A stretch of 64,000 nt of DNA from Xanthomonas sp. 3793 (lineage in GTDB: Bacteria > Pseudomonadota > Gammaproteobacteria > Xanthomonadales > Xanthomonadaceae), in contig NZ_JANTYU010000006.1 of assembly GCF_024806835.1 (NCBI RefSeq), forward strand, positions 62,001-126,000, read 5' to 3'. Position 1 is the first letter of the stretch; each line of letters begins with the position of its first letter. The notes beneath the pieces are model-generated. The model was not told the origin of the DNA. It ran no database searches and saw nothing but the letters and a program-made list of their open reading frames with translations. The translations under genes and the position numbers were made by a program. Positions 1 to 8,665 of this stretch are shown piece by piece.

Positions 1-60
1 CAGCCGGATGGGCCGATCGCCTTCGATGCGGCGCCGCGGCGCGACCGGAGTGCTGCCTGA
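1..60 (+). CDS. mlaF: MlaF, phospholipid transport ATPase (3' end only)
   Basis: Only the last 19 codons and the TGA stop are in the window, and the residues themselves carry no motif. The assignment rests on context. The stop overlaps the mlaE start by one base (TGATG), and mlaE, mlaD, mlaC, mlaB and mlaA follow in the usual order, so the upstream gene should be the cytoplasmic ABC ATPase that drives retrograde phospholipid transport. The 5' part lies outside the window. Confidence 0.7.
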   Translation, partial: QPDGPIAFDAAPRRDRSAA

Positions 61-809
61 TGGCCATGGTCGAATCGATCCGCGCCTTCGGCCGCGCCGG
101 GCTGTTCTCGCTGACCGTGCTGCGCGGCTCGGTGCCCACGCGCGACTTCATCGCCGAACTGGTGCGCGAGATCTACAAGGTCGGCGCGCGCTCGCTGCCG
201 ATCATCGCCGTCGGCGGCGCCTTTGTCGGCCTGGTGCTGACCCTGCAGGGCTACCGCACGCTGACCACCTATGGTGCGTCGGATGCGCTGTCCACCTTGC
301 TGGGGCTGTCGCTGTACCGCGAGCTGGCACCGGTGCTGACCGCGTTGTTGTTCATTGGCCGGGCCGGTAGTTCGATTGCGGCCGAGCTGGGCCTGATGCG
401 CGCCACCGACCAGATCAAGGCGCTGGAGCTGATGGCCATCGATCCGGTGGCCAAGGCGGTGGCACCGCGCTTCTGGGCGGCGGTGCTGACGGTGCCGCTG
501 CTGACCGGCGTGTTCTGCTCGCTGGCCATTACCGGCGGCTACTTCGAAGCCGTGCACGTGCTGGGCATCGACAACGGCACATTCTGGTCGGGGTTGAGCA
601 ACAGCGTGGACTTCTGGGACGACTTTGGCGTGGCGATGCTCAAGTCGGCGATCTTCGGCGGCACCGCCGCGCTGGTGGCCGCCTACGTGGGTTTCCATGC
701 CGAGCCGACCATCGAAGGCACCTCGATCGCCACCACCCGCGCGGTGGTGAACGCCTCGCTGCTGGTGCTGATGTTCAACTTCGTCCTTTCTGCAATGTTG
801 TTTAGGTGA
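60..809 (+). CDS. mlaE: MlaE, phospholipid ABC transporter permease
   Basis: This 249-residue protein matches the MlaE/YrbE permease family in length and in its hydrophobic segments. Recognisable family stretches are GGAFVGLVLTLQGY near residues 53-66 and ELAPVLTALLFIGRAGSSIAAELG near residues 88-111. With MlaF, MlaD and MlaB it forms the inner-membrane complex that handles phospholipids in outer-membrane lipid asymmetry maintenance. The ATG at 60 overlaps the mlaF stop, implying translational coupling, and mlaD begins 8 bases after its stop. Confidence 0.96.
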   Translation: MAMVESIRAFGRAGLFSLTVLRGSVPTRDFIAELVREIYKVGARSLPIIAVGGAFVGLVLTLQGYRTLTTYGASDALSTLLGLSLYRELAPVLTALLFIGRAGSSIAAELGLMRATDQIKALELMAIDPVAKAVAPRFWAAVLTVPLLTGVFCSLAITGGYFEAVHVLGIDNGTFWSGLSNSVDFWDDFGVAMLKSAIFGGTAALVAAYVGFHAEPTIEGTSIATTRAVVNASLLVLMFNFVLSAMLFR

Positions 810-817
810 GATAGCCC

Positions 818-1366
818 ATGGCCATGCGTGGACCACGACTCGAATTCGCCGTCGGCGCCTTTTTGCTGCTGACCCTGGCCTCGCTGCTGGTGCTGGCGGT
901 GGCCTCGACCAATCAACGCTGGGGCTTCGGGTCCAGCCAGTACACGCTGACCGCGCGCTTCAGCCAGATCGGCCAGCTGCGCGCGCAGGCGCCGGTGAAG
1001 ATCGGCGGGGTGACCATCGGCAAGGTGTCCGAGATCAGCCTGGATCCGACCAAGTTCGATTCGGTGGTGACGCTGTCGCTGGACACCAAATACAAGGACC
1101 TCCCCGCCGACACCTCGGCCGGTATCTTCACCAGCGGCTTGCTGGGCGAGAGCTATATCGGCCTGCAGCCGGGCGGCGACCCGGACACGCTCAAGCCGGG
1201 CGAAGAGATCGGCTTCACCCAACCGGCGGTGGATCTGCTGCAGCTGGTCGGCAAGTACATGTTCAGTGGTGGCGGTAGTGGTGGCAGCAATGCCCCGGCC
1301 GCCACCAATGGCCAGGCCCCCGCGCCTGCCCAGCCCGCTCCTCCCTCCACGGAACCACACCAATGA
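818..1366 (+). CDS. mlaD: MlaD, MCE-domain lipid-binding subunit
   Basis: The 182-residue protein has one N-terminal membrane helix (about residues 10-32) followed by a single MCE domain, with typical text such as GQLRAQAPVKIGGVTIGKV and GLLGESYIGLQPGG. MlaD forms the periplasmic hexameric ring of the Mla transporter. The C-terminus is a low-complexity Gly/Ser then Pro/Ala/Gln tail (from about residue 150), usual in this family. The ribosome site AGGTGAG lies just before the ATG at 818. The stop overlaps the mlaC start (ATGA). Confidence 0.96.
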   Translation: MAMRGPRLEFAVGAFLLLTLASLLVLAVASTNQRWGFGSSQYTLTARFSQIGQLRAQAPVKIGGVTIGKVSEISLDPTKFDSVVTLSLDTKYKDLPADTSAGIFTSGLLGESYIGLQPGGDPDTLKPGEEIGFTQPAVDLLQLVGKYMFSGGGSGGSNAPAATNGQAPAPAQPAPPSTEPHQ

Positions 1367-2025
1367 AGACCACCCTGCTCTCCGCCGTCCTGGCCTCGAC
1401 CCTGCTGGTGTGCGCACCGGCCACCGTGCTGGCGCAGCCGGCTGCCGCCAGCGCGCCTGCGCAGGGCGCGGCCACCAAGACCGTCATCGACAGCAGCACC
1501 CGCATCCTGAGCACGCTGGACCAGCGCCGCGCCGAGTTCCGCAGCAACCCGGCCGCCCTGCGCCAGTACATCAACGGCGAATTGAACAAGGCCTTCGACC
1601 GCGACTACTCCGCCCGCCTGGTGCTGGGCGTGCACGGCCGTGGCGCCTCCGACGCGGACATCAAGCTGTTTGCCGACGCACTGGCCGAGAACCTGATGCA
1701 GCGCTACGGCACTGCGCTGCTCAACTTCGAAGGCAAGCCGACCTTCCGCGCCAAGTCCGAGAGCGCGCTGCCGGGCAACCGCGGCGTCAAGGTCTCCACC
1801 GACCTGCTGCGTGCCGGCAACGACCCGACCCCGGTCGATTACCTGATGCGCAACAGCGGTGGCCAGTGGAAGATCTTCGACGTGATGATCGAAGGCATTT
1901 CCTACGTACAGACCTTCAAGACCCAGTTCGATGGCCCGTTGCGCGAGAAGGGCATCGCCAAGGTCGCCGCCGATCTGCGCAGCGGCAACCTGCAGGTCGG
2001 TGCGGCACCGGCCAATGGCAAGTAA
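1363..2025 (+). CDS. mlaC: MlaC, periplasmic phospholipid shuttle
   Basis: The 220-residue protein starts with a Sec signal peptide (about residues 1-25, ending LAQPAAAS) followed by an MlaC/Ttg2D domain, with motifs such as RAEFRSNPAALRQYI and FDVMIEGISYVQTF. MlaC carries phospholipid across the periplasm between outer-membrane MlaA and inner-membrane MlaFEDB. It overlaps mlaD by four bases and its 3' end contains the mlaB start, so the genes are tightly coupled. Confidence 0.96.
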   Translation: MKTTLLSAVLASTLLVCAPATVLAQPAAASAPAQGAATKTVIDSSTRILSTLDQRRAEFRSNPAALRQYINGELNKAFDRDYSARLVLGVHGRGASDADIKLFADALAENLMQRYGTALLNFEGKPTFRAKSESALPGNRGVKVSTDLLRAGNDPTPVDYLMRNSGGQWKIFDVMIEGISYVQTFKTQFDGPLREKGIAKVAADLRSGNLQVGAAPANGK

Positions 2026-2308
2026 CAGCACCGTGCAACGCAACGGCGACACGCTGGCGCTGAGCGGCGTGCTCGACCGTACCGCGGTCACTGCGGCCTG
2101 GCCGCAGGCGATCGCCCAGCTCGATGGCGTTCGCACGCTGGACCTGACAGGTGTACAACGCCTGGACAGTGCCGGCGTTGCGATGCTGGCCGAACTGGCC
2201 GCGCGGCTACGCGGCAACGGCACGGTGGCGGTGGTGGGCGAGGCGTCCGGTCTGGACGAATTGCGCGCCGCCTATCGCTTGTCTCCCACTCTCGATTTTC
2301 AGGCCTGA
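2015..2308 (+). CDS. mlaB: MlaB, STAS-domain subunit
   Basis: The ATG at 2015 gives a 97-residue single STAS domain (LDLTGVQRLDSAGVAMLAELAARL is the recognisable core, with the conserved Ser of the DSAG motif). MlaB binds the MlaF ATPase and is needed for activity of the inner-membrane complex. The start lies inside the mlaC 3' end. A longer frame opens at 1931 but its extra N-terminus is only the shadow of mlaC, so I reject it. Confidence 0.9.
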   Translation: MASNSTVQRNGDTLALSGVLDRTAVTAAWPQAIAQLDGVRTLDLTGVQRLDSAGVAMLAELAARLRGNGTVAVVGEASGLDELRAAYRLSPTLDFQA

Positions 2309-2318
2309 GCGCCACGCC

Positions 2319-3374
2319 ATGACCCAGTTACGCCCCCTCCCCTTGCTGGCCTGCCTGTTGCTGGGCGCCTGCGCCAGCCAGGCGCCGAAGTCGGCGCCGC
2401 CGTCGGCCAGTGCCGATACCCCATCCAGTACGGAAGCACCGGTGCGTGACGATTCCGGAGTGACCGCGCAACCGGCCGCCGCCGGTTTTGCCGCGCCCGA
2501 TGCGGTGCCTGCCAGCGTGGCCGCGGCGCCCGCCCAGCAACCCGCTGGCGATGCCGGTACCGACGCGGCAGGTGCGCCGACCTCGGCCGAAGACGACTTC
2601 GCTGCGCTGTATGGCACAGCCACCCCGCAGGCCGGCGCCGACGGTGCGCCGGCACAGCCGGGCGCCGCACCGGCCTACGACCCGTGGGAGCGCTACAACC
2701 GCGGCATGCACCGCTTCAACCTGGCGGTGGACCGTGGCGTGGCGCGTCCGTTGGCCACCGGCTACACCAAGGTGGTGCCGCGTCCGGCCCGCCTGGGCGT
2801 GACCAACTTCTTCGACAATCTCGGCACGCCGCTGACCATGGTCAACCAGCTGCTGCAGGGCCACCCGGTGTATGCGGTGCAGTCGCTGGGCCGCTTCGTG
2901 ATGAATTCCACGCTGGGCGTGGCCGGCCTGTTCGACCCGGCCTCCGCAGCCGGCATTCCGCGTCGCAGCGAAGACTTCGGTCAGACCCTGGGTGTGTGGG
3001 GCTGGCGCAATTCGCGCTACTTCGAGTTGCCGCTGTTCGGCCCACGCACCGTACGCGACACCTTCGGCCTGGGCGGCGACATTCCGCTCTCGCCGTTGCG
3101 TCAGGTCGACGACAGCGGCGCGCGTTTCGCCCTGCAGGGCCTGCAGCTGGTGGATACGCGCTCGCAGCTGATGTCGCTGGATTCGCTGCGCGACCAGGCA
3201 CCGGACGAATACGCACTGACCCGCGATGCGTGGATGCAGCGCCGCAACTACCAGATCGTGCGCGATCTGCGCAGCCATCGCGACAAGAACAACGAGCTGC
3301 CCGACTACCTGCGCGAAGACAAGGACAGCACGGTGCCGGTGGATGCGATGCCGATTCCCAACTGGGTGCGTTGA
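2319..3374 (+). CDS. mlaA: MlaA (VacJ) outer-membrane lipoprotein
   Basis: The ATG at 2319 gives 351 residues with a lipoprotein signal peptide and lipobox LLGAC (Cys 18). A Pro/Ala-rich linker of roughly 100 residues follows, then the VacJ domain (YDPWERYNRGMHRFN, VTNFFDNLGTPLTMVNQLLQG, RRSEDFGQTLGVWG). MlaA removes misplaced phospholipid from the outer leaflet and passes it to MlaC. It is longer than the E. coli protein because of the linker and a charged C-terminal tail. It is the last gene of the operon and is followed by a terminator. Confidence 0.95.
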   Translation: MTQLRPLPLLACLLLGACASQAPKSAPPSASADTPSSTEAPVRDDSGVTAQPAAAGFAAPDAVPASVAAAPAQQPAGDAGTDAAGAPTSAEDDFAALYGTATPQAGADGAPAQPGAAPAYDPWERYNRGMHRFNLAVDRGVARPLATGYTKVVPRPARLGVTNFFDNLGTPLTMVNQLLQGHPVYAVQSLGRFVMNSTLGVAGLFDPASAAGIPRRSEDFGQTLGVWGWRNSRYFELPLFGPRTVRDTFGLGGDIPLSPLRQVDDSGARFALQGLQLVDTRSQLMSLDSLRDQAPDEYALTRDAWMQRRNYQIVRDLRSHRDKNNELPDYLREDKDSTVPVDAMPIPNWVR

Positions 3375-3403
3375 TCGGCTGCGCTGCGGTTTGCAATCAA
3401 TAC

Positions 3404-3435
3404 GAAAGCCCGGGAGCGATCCCGGGCTTTTTTTG
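3404..3435 (+). terminator. Rho-independent terminator of the mla operon
   Basis: A GC-rich hairpin (AAAGCCCGGGA, loop GCGA, TCCCGGGCTTT) is followed by a run of T, about 30 bases after the mlaA stop. It is a strong canonical terminator. Confidence 0.92.
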
Positions 3436-3571
3436 CTTCGTGTGGATGTCCATCATTGACTGCCGCGTGACCGCGCTTGATTCCGTCCCTGGCCTGGGTC
3501 CGACGGACTCGATGCAGACATCTGGTCTCGTTCTTTGATCGAAAGACCACAGAAAAACTGTTTAGGCGTGG

Positions 3572-3850
3572 TCACATCCGCTTGCGGAGACCTTGAATTT
3601 TGAACGAGAGCCACGAAGACAACAGGCAAAACGCAAAACCGACCACAAGCGCAACCGCCACCATTGGCCATCCTGTGGTCCATTGGACACGGTAAAAGCA
3701 AGTTGCCGGCTCGCCATTGATGAGCGCGCCATCAGGACATGGATTGGCCAGGCGGCTGTGATACAGCAGCACCACGCCCGTTACACAGGCAAGGGCGCTG
3801 CTCAGGATAAGCATCAGAACACCGGCTCGAACGAGTAACTTGCCTGGCAT
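3572..3850 (-). CDS. small two-helix membrane protein, unknown function
   Basis: The ATG at 3850 encodes 92 residues: a basic N-terminus, a first hydrophobic helix (about residues 8-29), a short loop containing two Cys (NPCPDG and ATCFYRVQW), a second helix (about 52-75) and a basic tail. I do not recognise the family. The start lies 19 bases after the glutathione peroxidase stop on the same strand, so the two are probably co-transcribed. A longer frame to 4060 is a shadow of the peroxidase gene. Confidence 0.65.
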   Translation of the reverse strand: MPGKLLVRAGVLMLILSSALACVTGVVLLYHSRLANPCPDGALINGEPATCFYRVQWTTGWPMVAVALVVGFAFCLLSSWLSFKIQGLRKRM

Positions 3851-3869
3851 TGAAGGACGACTGCCTGCG

Positions 3870-4421
3870 TCATGCAGTGGCGGCCAGTGCCGCATCCACT
3901 GCCTGACGCAAGCGCGCATCGTCTGCCGGCACGTCGGGAGCGAAGCGCTCGATAACCGTGCCGTCGCGGCCGACCAGGAATTTTTCGAAGTTCCACAGCA
4001 CGCCCGGCGCGGGGTTTGCGGCAATGCCGTAGCCGGCGAGTTTCTCGCGCATCGGGCCATCGCCGGTGGCGCTCGGGCGTGCGCTGGTCAGGGCCTGATA
4101 CAGCGGATGGGTGTCGGTACCGGTGACGGCGATCTTGGAGAACAGCGGGAAGGTGACGTCGTAGGTGAGCTGGCAGAACTGCGCGATCTCCGCCTCGCTG
4201 CCGGGCTCCTGTCCGTTGAAGTCGTTGGCCGGGAACGCCAGCACTTCCAGACCCGCGGCGTGCTTGTCGCGGTACAGCGCTTCCAGGCCTTCGTATTGCG
4301 GGGTGAGGCCGCACTTGGAGGCGACGTTGACCACCAGCAGCACCTTGCCGCGGTAGTCGGCCAGCGTGGCGGGCTCACCGTCGATGCGGGCCACGGGGAT
4401 GTCGTACAGCGTCTGGCTCAT
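3870..4421 (-). CDS. glutathione peroxidase family protein
   Basis: The 183-residue protein is a bacterial Cys-type glutathione peroxidase (BtuE/Gpx). All catalytic landmarks are visible: the peroxidatic Cys in NVASKCGLTPQY, the Gln in FPANDFNGQEPG and the Trp in WNFEKFLV. It reduces hydrogen peroxide and organic hydroperoxides, in bacteria often with thioredoxin as donor. I chose ATG 4421 (MSQTLYDIPV) over the frame's first start because family homology begins there. A small membrane protein follows directly downstream. Confidence 0.93.
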   Translation of the reverse strand: MSQTLYDIPVARIDGEPATLADYRGKVLLVVNVASKCGLTPQYEGLEALYRDKHAAGLEVLAFPANDFNGQEPGSEAEIAQFCQLTYDVTFPLFSKIAVTGTDTHPLYQALTSARPSATGDGPMREKLAGYGIAANPAPGVLWNFEKFLVGRDGTVIERFAPDVPADDARLRQAVDAALAATA

Positions 4422-4573
4422 CGATACGTCCTGGACAGGTAGAGCCGAGAGCATAAACCGCCAAATGGCGCGAGCGACGCGGCTGGCTCATGGCGCTTGC
4501 AGTTATCTCCAGCGACGCGCACGGGCCAAGCGGCTGATCGGCCCGTGCAAGCGCTTGGACATATTTGAAGCCA

Positions 4574-4957
4574 TCAATCGATGCACAACGCGGCCTGGCC
4601 CATGCCGCCGATCACTTCCTGGCGGCAACCGAAGCGGTCGCTGTCGCGCTGGCAGGTGCCGGTGGTGGCGGTACCGGTCGGCACGATGCTGGTGGCCAGG
4701 CAATCGCCGCTGCACTCGGCATTGTCGGTGCAGGTCTTGCCGGCATCGGCATACGGCACGATGCAACGCGGAATCTGCATGCGGCCTACCGGGCGCAGTT
4801 GGCCGCCTTTTGCGGTGCAGGCGGCAGCATCATCGGTGGAACCTGCGTTCGCAGCCGGTGGCGCGCTCGCTGCAACGCCGGACTTGGCGGCAGGCGTATT
4901 GCTACATGCGGCCAGCAGCAGCGCGCACAACATCGGGTGGATCCATCGGGCCGCCAT
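4574..4957 (-). CDS. cysteine-rich small lipoprotein, unknown function
   Basis: The protein has 127 residues with a lipoprotein signal peptide and lipobox LLAAC (Cys 18). After a Pro/Ala-rich linker comes a compact Cys-rich domain (CTAKGG, RCIVPYADAGKTCTDNAECSGDC, GTCQRDSDRFGCRQE, ending ALCID). The even spacing of Cys suggests several disulphides. I do not recognise a named family; the CxxNAECSGDC pattern resembles small extracellular disulphide-knot domains. The start at 4957 has an AGAGAG ribosome site. Confidence 0.78.
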   Translation of the reverse strand: MAARWIHPMLCALLLAACSNTPAAKSGVAASAPPAANAGSTDDAAACTAKGGQLRPVGRMQIPRCIVPYADAGKTCTDNAECSGDCLATSIVPTGTATTGTCQRDSDRFGCRQEVIGGMGQAALCID

Positions 4958-5049
4958 GGGAATCTCTCTGGGACAAGGGGCCTACAAGCATCGCGGTGGC
5001 GATGTCTGCGTGGCGTGGTCGGCATGGGATGCCAAAAAAATATGCCGTT

Positions 5050-5117
5050 GTAGGAGCGCACCTGGGTGCGACGAGGCGTTATCGGTAATGTCCTGTCGCG
5101 CCCGGGTGCGCTCCTAC
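5050..5117. repeat. REP-like palindrome, copy 1
   Basis: A 68-base inverted repeat begins GTAGGAGCGCACC and ends with the complement GGTGCGCTCCTAC, with a short central spacer containing GGCGTTATCGGTAATG. The GTAGGAGCG end is typical of dispersed REP elements in Xanthomonadaceae and pseudomonads. Copies also lie at 5217-5284 and, with a different interior, at 39451-39518. Confidence 0.85.
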
Positions 5118-5216
5118 GGTGGGCTGTCTGTTGGTTGTTGCGATGCCATCTGTGGATCGCTGCTGCCTGTCGCTGGAAGTAGCGTCGGGCCATTGCCGTT
5201 TGCTGCAGCCAGCGTT

Positions 5217-5284
5217 GTAGGAGCGGACCTGGGCGCGACGAGGCGTTATCGGTAATGCCCTGTCGCGCCCGGGTGCGCTCCTAC
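5217..5284. repeat. REP-like palindrome, copy 2
   Basis: This 68-base palindrome is nearly identical to copy 1, including the GGCGTTATCGGTAATG centre, and lies in the same orientation about 100 bases away. The pair flanks a short unique spacer. Confidence 0.85.
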
Positions 5285-5318
5285 GTGTGCTGGGTGTGGG
5301 CTGGCGTCTGAGGGTGGA

Positions 5319-6887
5319 TCATTCCTGCTCGTCGCCGGGGTCGTCGTCGATGCCGTTCGCGGCATCGTCCAGCAGCGCCTGGGATTGGTCGCCGGAGAGC
5401 GTTTCCACGCCACGCAGGCGGCGTTCGATGGTGCGGGTCTTGCGGCTGGCCTCGCCCAGGCTCTTGCCGACGGTGCTGATCTGCCGCTCGGCCTTCTCCA
5501 GAATGCCGGCGAACTTGCCGAACTCGCTCTTCACCGCGCCCAGCACCTGCCAGACCTCGCTGGAGCGCTTTTCGATCGCCAGCGTGCGGAAGCCCATCTG
5601 CAGGCTGTTGAGCAGGGCGGTAAACGTGGTCGGGCCGGCCAGTACCACGCGATGTTCACGCTGCAGCAGATCGACCAGGCCGGCGCGGCGGATGACCTCG
5701 GCGTACAGGCCTTCGGTCGGCAGGAACATCACCGCGAAATCCGTCGTGTGCGGCGGGCAAACGTACTTGTCGCTGATGGATTTGGCCTGCACGCGGATGG
5801 CGCGCTCCAGCTGCGCGGTGGAATTCTTGATCGCGTCCAGGTCGCCTTTTTCCTGCGCGTCGATCAGCCGTTCGTAGTCCTCGCGCGGGAACTTGGCGTC
5901 GACCGGCAACCACACCACCGTGTCATCGCCGCGCCCTGGCAGGCGGATCGCGAAGTCCACTGCTTCAGCGCTGTCGGGTTTGACCCGCACGCCGCGCGCG
6001 TACTGCTCCATCGTCAGCGTCTGCTCGAGGATGTTCTCCAGCTGCACTTCGCCCCAGCCGCCGCGGTCCTTGACGTTGCTCAGCACGCGCTTGAGATCGC
6101 CGACGCCGGTGGCCAGCTGCTGCATTTCGCCCAGGCCGCGCTGCACCTGCTCCAGGCGCTCGGAGACGAGTTTGAAGGAGGCATCCAGGCGTGTATTGAG
6201 CGTGGTCTGCAGTTTTTCGTCGACGGTGGCGCGCATCAGTTCCAGCTTGCTGGCGTTGTCGTTCTGCAGGTTGGCCAGCTGTTGTTCCAGCGTGGCGCGC
6301 ATTTCGCCGATGCGCAGTTCGTTGCGCTGGGTGAGTTCGGTCAGGCGTTGGCCCAGCGCCTCGGTGAAGCGCTGCTGCGACTCGCCGGCCTCTTGCCGGC
6401 TCTTGCGGGCATCTTCGGCCAGCGCGTCGCGCAGCGCGGCCATATGGGTGTCGGTGCGTGCGATCAGCTCGGTCAGTTGCTGGCCGAACACCTGGATGCG
6501 GGTTTCCTGCTGCTGGCCGAAGCCATCGAGCTGGGTGCGCAATTCGGTCAGCCGCAGGGTGAGCAGTTCGCCGGTACGTTGTTGCGCGAGGGCGCTTTCC
6601 TCGCGCGCCTTGCGGGCGTCTTCGCCAAGCGCATCGCGCAGCAGGTCCAGGCGCTGGTCGGTGCGGGTGGACAGTTCGGTGAGATTGCGCGCAAAGGTTT
6701 CCAGGCGGCCGTCCTGCTGGCGCGCCAGGCCTTCGAGCTGCTCGCGCAGTTCGCCGCGGCCGTCACGTTGTTCGCTGCGCAGCGCATGCTCCAGCGCAGT
6801 GGTGGAGGGACGCCGCAGCAGGGCCAGCAGCTGCAACACCAGGACTACCACGAGGAGTCCGAGAAGGATCAGGGATTCGGATGACAT
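5319..6887 (-). CDS. rmuC: RmuC, DNA recombination protein
   Basis: The 522-residue protein has an N-terminal membrane anchor (about residues 5-25), a long coiled coil rich in Gln, Arg, Glu and Leu (about 40-250) with repeated RxxELTEL-like blocks, and a C-terminal RmuC nuclease-like domain (KDRGGWGEVQLENILEQTL, VDAKFPREDYERL, MFLPTEGLYAEV). RmuC limits recombination at inverted repeats; its biochemistry is poorly known. The acidic end DDDPGDEQE is a non-conserved tail. It stands alone, facing the REP pair at its 3' end. Confidence 0.95.
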   Translation of the reverse strand: MSSESLILLGLLVVVLVLQLLALLRRPSTTALEHALRSEQRDGRGELREQLEGLARQQDGRLETFARNLTELSTRTDQRLDLLRDALGEDARKAREESALAQQRTGELLTLRLTELRTQLDGFGQQQETRIQVFGQQLTELIARTDTHMAALRDALAEDARKSRQEAGESQQRFTEALGQRLTELTQRNELRIGEMRATLEQQLANLQNDNASKLELMRATVDEKLQTTLNTRLDASFKLVSERLEQVQRGLGEMQQLATGVGDLKRVLSNVKDRGGWGEVQLENILEQTLTMEQYARGVRVKPDSAEAVDFAIRLPGRGDDTVVWLPVDAKFPREDYERLIDAQEKGDLDAIKNSTAQLERAIRVQAKSISDKYVCPPHTTDFAVMFLPTEGLYAEVIRRAGLVDLLQREHRVVLAGPTTFTALLNSLQMGFRTLAIEKRSSEVWQVLGAVKSEFGKFAGILEKAERQISTVGKSLGEASRKTRTIERRLRGVETLSGDQSQALLDDAANGIDDDPGDEQE

Positions 6888-7562
6888 GCGTGCAGTGTAG
6901 CCGGGCCGGTCGCAGCGGCTGCGTCGGTGCGAGGCGGCCTGGGTGGTCGGTGATCAGGCCGCAGGCGCTCGGGACGTTGCGCCTGCGGCAATGCGCATCG
7001 GCGACTTCAGTGCGGCTAACGGCGTGGCGAGCCGGGCCGTGCGCCACTTAGCTTGTCGGTAGCCAATCGTTGCCACGCGCCGACAGCTGCGATCTGCAAG
7101 CGGTGGCGATCGCCTGCGCGCGGGATGAGCGCGGCGGTCGTCGCAGAGGACCATGCAGGCCATCCGGCAACGACATCGCTTCGGTCGCATCGTCGGACCG
7201 ACACGATCGCCGCATGACGTACTGCGACGCGCGCAGTCGCCCACGACGACCTGGCGCATATCGCTCCGCAATGCACATCGCCCAGCGGTGCGCGTGCGCA
7301 ATGCCGTGTCTGGCGATCGCACGACCTGCGCCCGGCAGGATTGCACGCGGCGACACGTCGCCAGAGACACTGACGCGTAGCGGCTCCCGGGCGCTGCACG
7401 TCGGCGATTCCGGGCGGCGGCTGGACACTGCAGTGCGCCGCGTCCTGTGCATCGCGCTGCGCCCGGCCCTGTTCGAGGCCGACCCCGCCCAGACGCCCGC
7501 TCTACGGCAAGCACGCATTGCTCGGCGCACCGGAACATGGCGCGATCGATGCCTGGCTGCAG
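6888..7562. other. 675-base stretch with no supported gene
   Basis: Open frames exist on both strands but all are Arg/Ala-rich and have no domain, signal or membrane features. They look like random GC-rich translation. I see no terminator or repeat. It may be a degraded accessory segment. Confidence 0.5.
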
Positions 7563-8570
7563 TCAGAACCCTTCCAGTACCAGCTTGCCGCGGGTGCGAT
7601 GCGATTCCAGGGCGGCGTGGGCGCGGCGCAGGTTGTCGACGCTGATGCGGCCGTAGTGCTCGCCCAGCGTGCTGCGCAGCGTGCCGCTGTCCACCAGCGC
7701 GGCAACGCGGTTGAGCAGGTGGTGCTGGGCGATCATGTCGTCGGTGGCGAACAGCGAGCGGGTGAACATGAATTCCCAGTGCAGCGACGCGCTCTTGCGC
7801 TTGAGCGGCAGCACATCCAGCGTGGCCGGGTCGTCGATCAGCGCAAGCTGGCCCTGCGGCGCGAGCACGTCGACCAGCTGAGTGAAGTGCTGGTCGGTGT
7901 GGGTCAGGCTGGCGACGTGCTGGACCTGGGCGATGCCGATGCGCTGCAAGCCCTCGCTGAGCGGCTGGGTGTGGTCGATGACATGGTGGGCACCGAGCGC
8001 ATACACCCAATCCTGGGTCTGCGGGCGCGAGGCGGTGCCGATCACGGTCAGCCTGGTCAGCGTGCGCGCCAGCTGCACCAGGATCGAACCGACCCCACCG
8101 GCGGCGCCGACCACCAGCAGGGCCTGGCCCTGGCCGCCGCCTTCGGCGATGCGCAGGCGGTCGAACAGCAGCTCCCAGGCGGTGATGGCGGTCAGCGGCA
8201 GCGCCGCGGCGGACGCGTCGTCGAGCGTGGCAGGCTTGCGGCCGACCAGGCGCTCGTCCACCAGATGGTATTCGGCATTGGTGCCCGGGCGGGTCAGCGC
8301 GCCGGCGTAGTACACCGGGTCGCCAGGTTGAAACAGGCTCACCTCGCTGCCCACTGCATCGACCACGCCGCTGGCATCCCAGCCCAGCACCCGCGGCGAC
8401 TCCACCGGCGCATTGGCGCGCACCTTGGTGTCGACCGGATTGACCGAGATGGCATGGATGCGCACGCGCAGGTCGCGCGGGCCGGGCTCGGGCAGCGGCA
8501 GCTCGAGTGCGACCAGCGCGTGCGGGTCGTCGATGGGCAGGCCGTGTTGCGGATAGGCGATGGCTTTCAT
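7563..8570 (-). CDS. zinc-type alcohol dehydrogenase / quinone oxidoreductase family protein
   Basis: The 335-residue medium-chain dehydrogenase/reductase has a GroES-like N-terminal domain (SVNPVDTKVR, GWDASGVV) and a Rossmann domain with nucleotide motif VVGAAGGVGS near residue 160. The usual catalytic Cys/His zinc ligands of classical alcohol dehydrogenases are absent, so it belongs to the zinc-lacking quinone-reductase-like branch and probably uses NADPH; the substrate is unknown. The start MKAIAYPQHG at 8570 matches the family. It is divergent from the LysR gene, a common regulator-target layout. Confidence 0.9.
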   Translation of the reverse strand: MKAIAYPQHGLPIDDPHALVALELPLPEPGPRDLRVRIHAISVNPVDTKVRANAPVESPRVLGWDASGVVDAVGSEVSLFQPGDPVYYAGALTRPGTNAEYHLVDERLVGRKPATLDDASAAALPLTAITAWELLFDRLRIAEGGGQGQALLVVGAAGGVGSILVQLARTLTRLTVIGTASRPQTQDWVYALGAHHVIDHTQPLSEGLQRIGIAQVQHVASLTHTDQHFTQLVDVLAPQGQLALIDDPATLDVLPLKRKSASLHWEFMFTRSLFATDDMIAQHHLLNRVAALVDSGTLRSTLGEHYGRISVDNLRRAHAALESHRTRGKLVLEGF

Positions 8571-8665
8571 GGGGCTGACCGTTGAGCGGGGAACTGCAGG
8601 GTGCGCCATCGCGATTCCCGGAAAAACCGGCAAACTGCGCAAGCAGTTTCACCATTGGAGAGAAG

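Larger units (their letters stand above)
4958..5318. other. intergenic stretch with two REP hairpins
   Basis: No gene is visible between the lipoprotein start and the rmuC stop. The stretch is dominated by two near-identical palindromic elements annotated separately. Confidence 0.7.

Noticed and set aside
7070..7645. A 191-codon plus-strand frame upstream of the dehydrogenase stop
   Set aside because: Arg-rich translation without features that runs into the 3' end of the dehydrogenase on the opposite strand.
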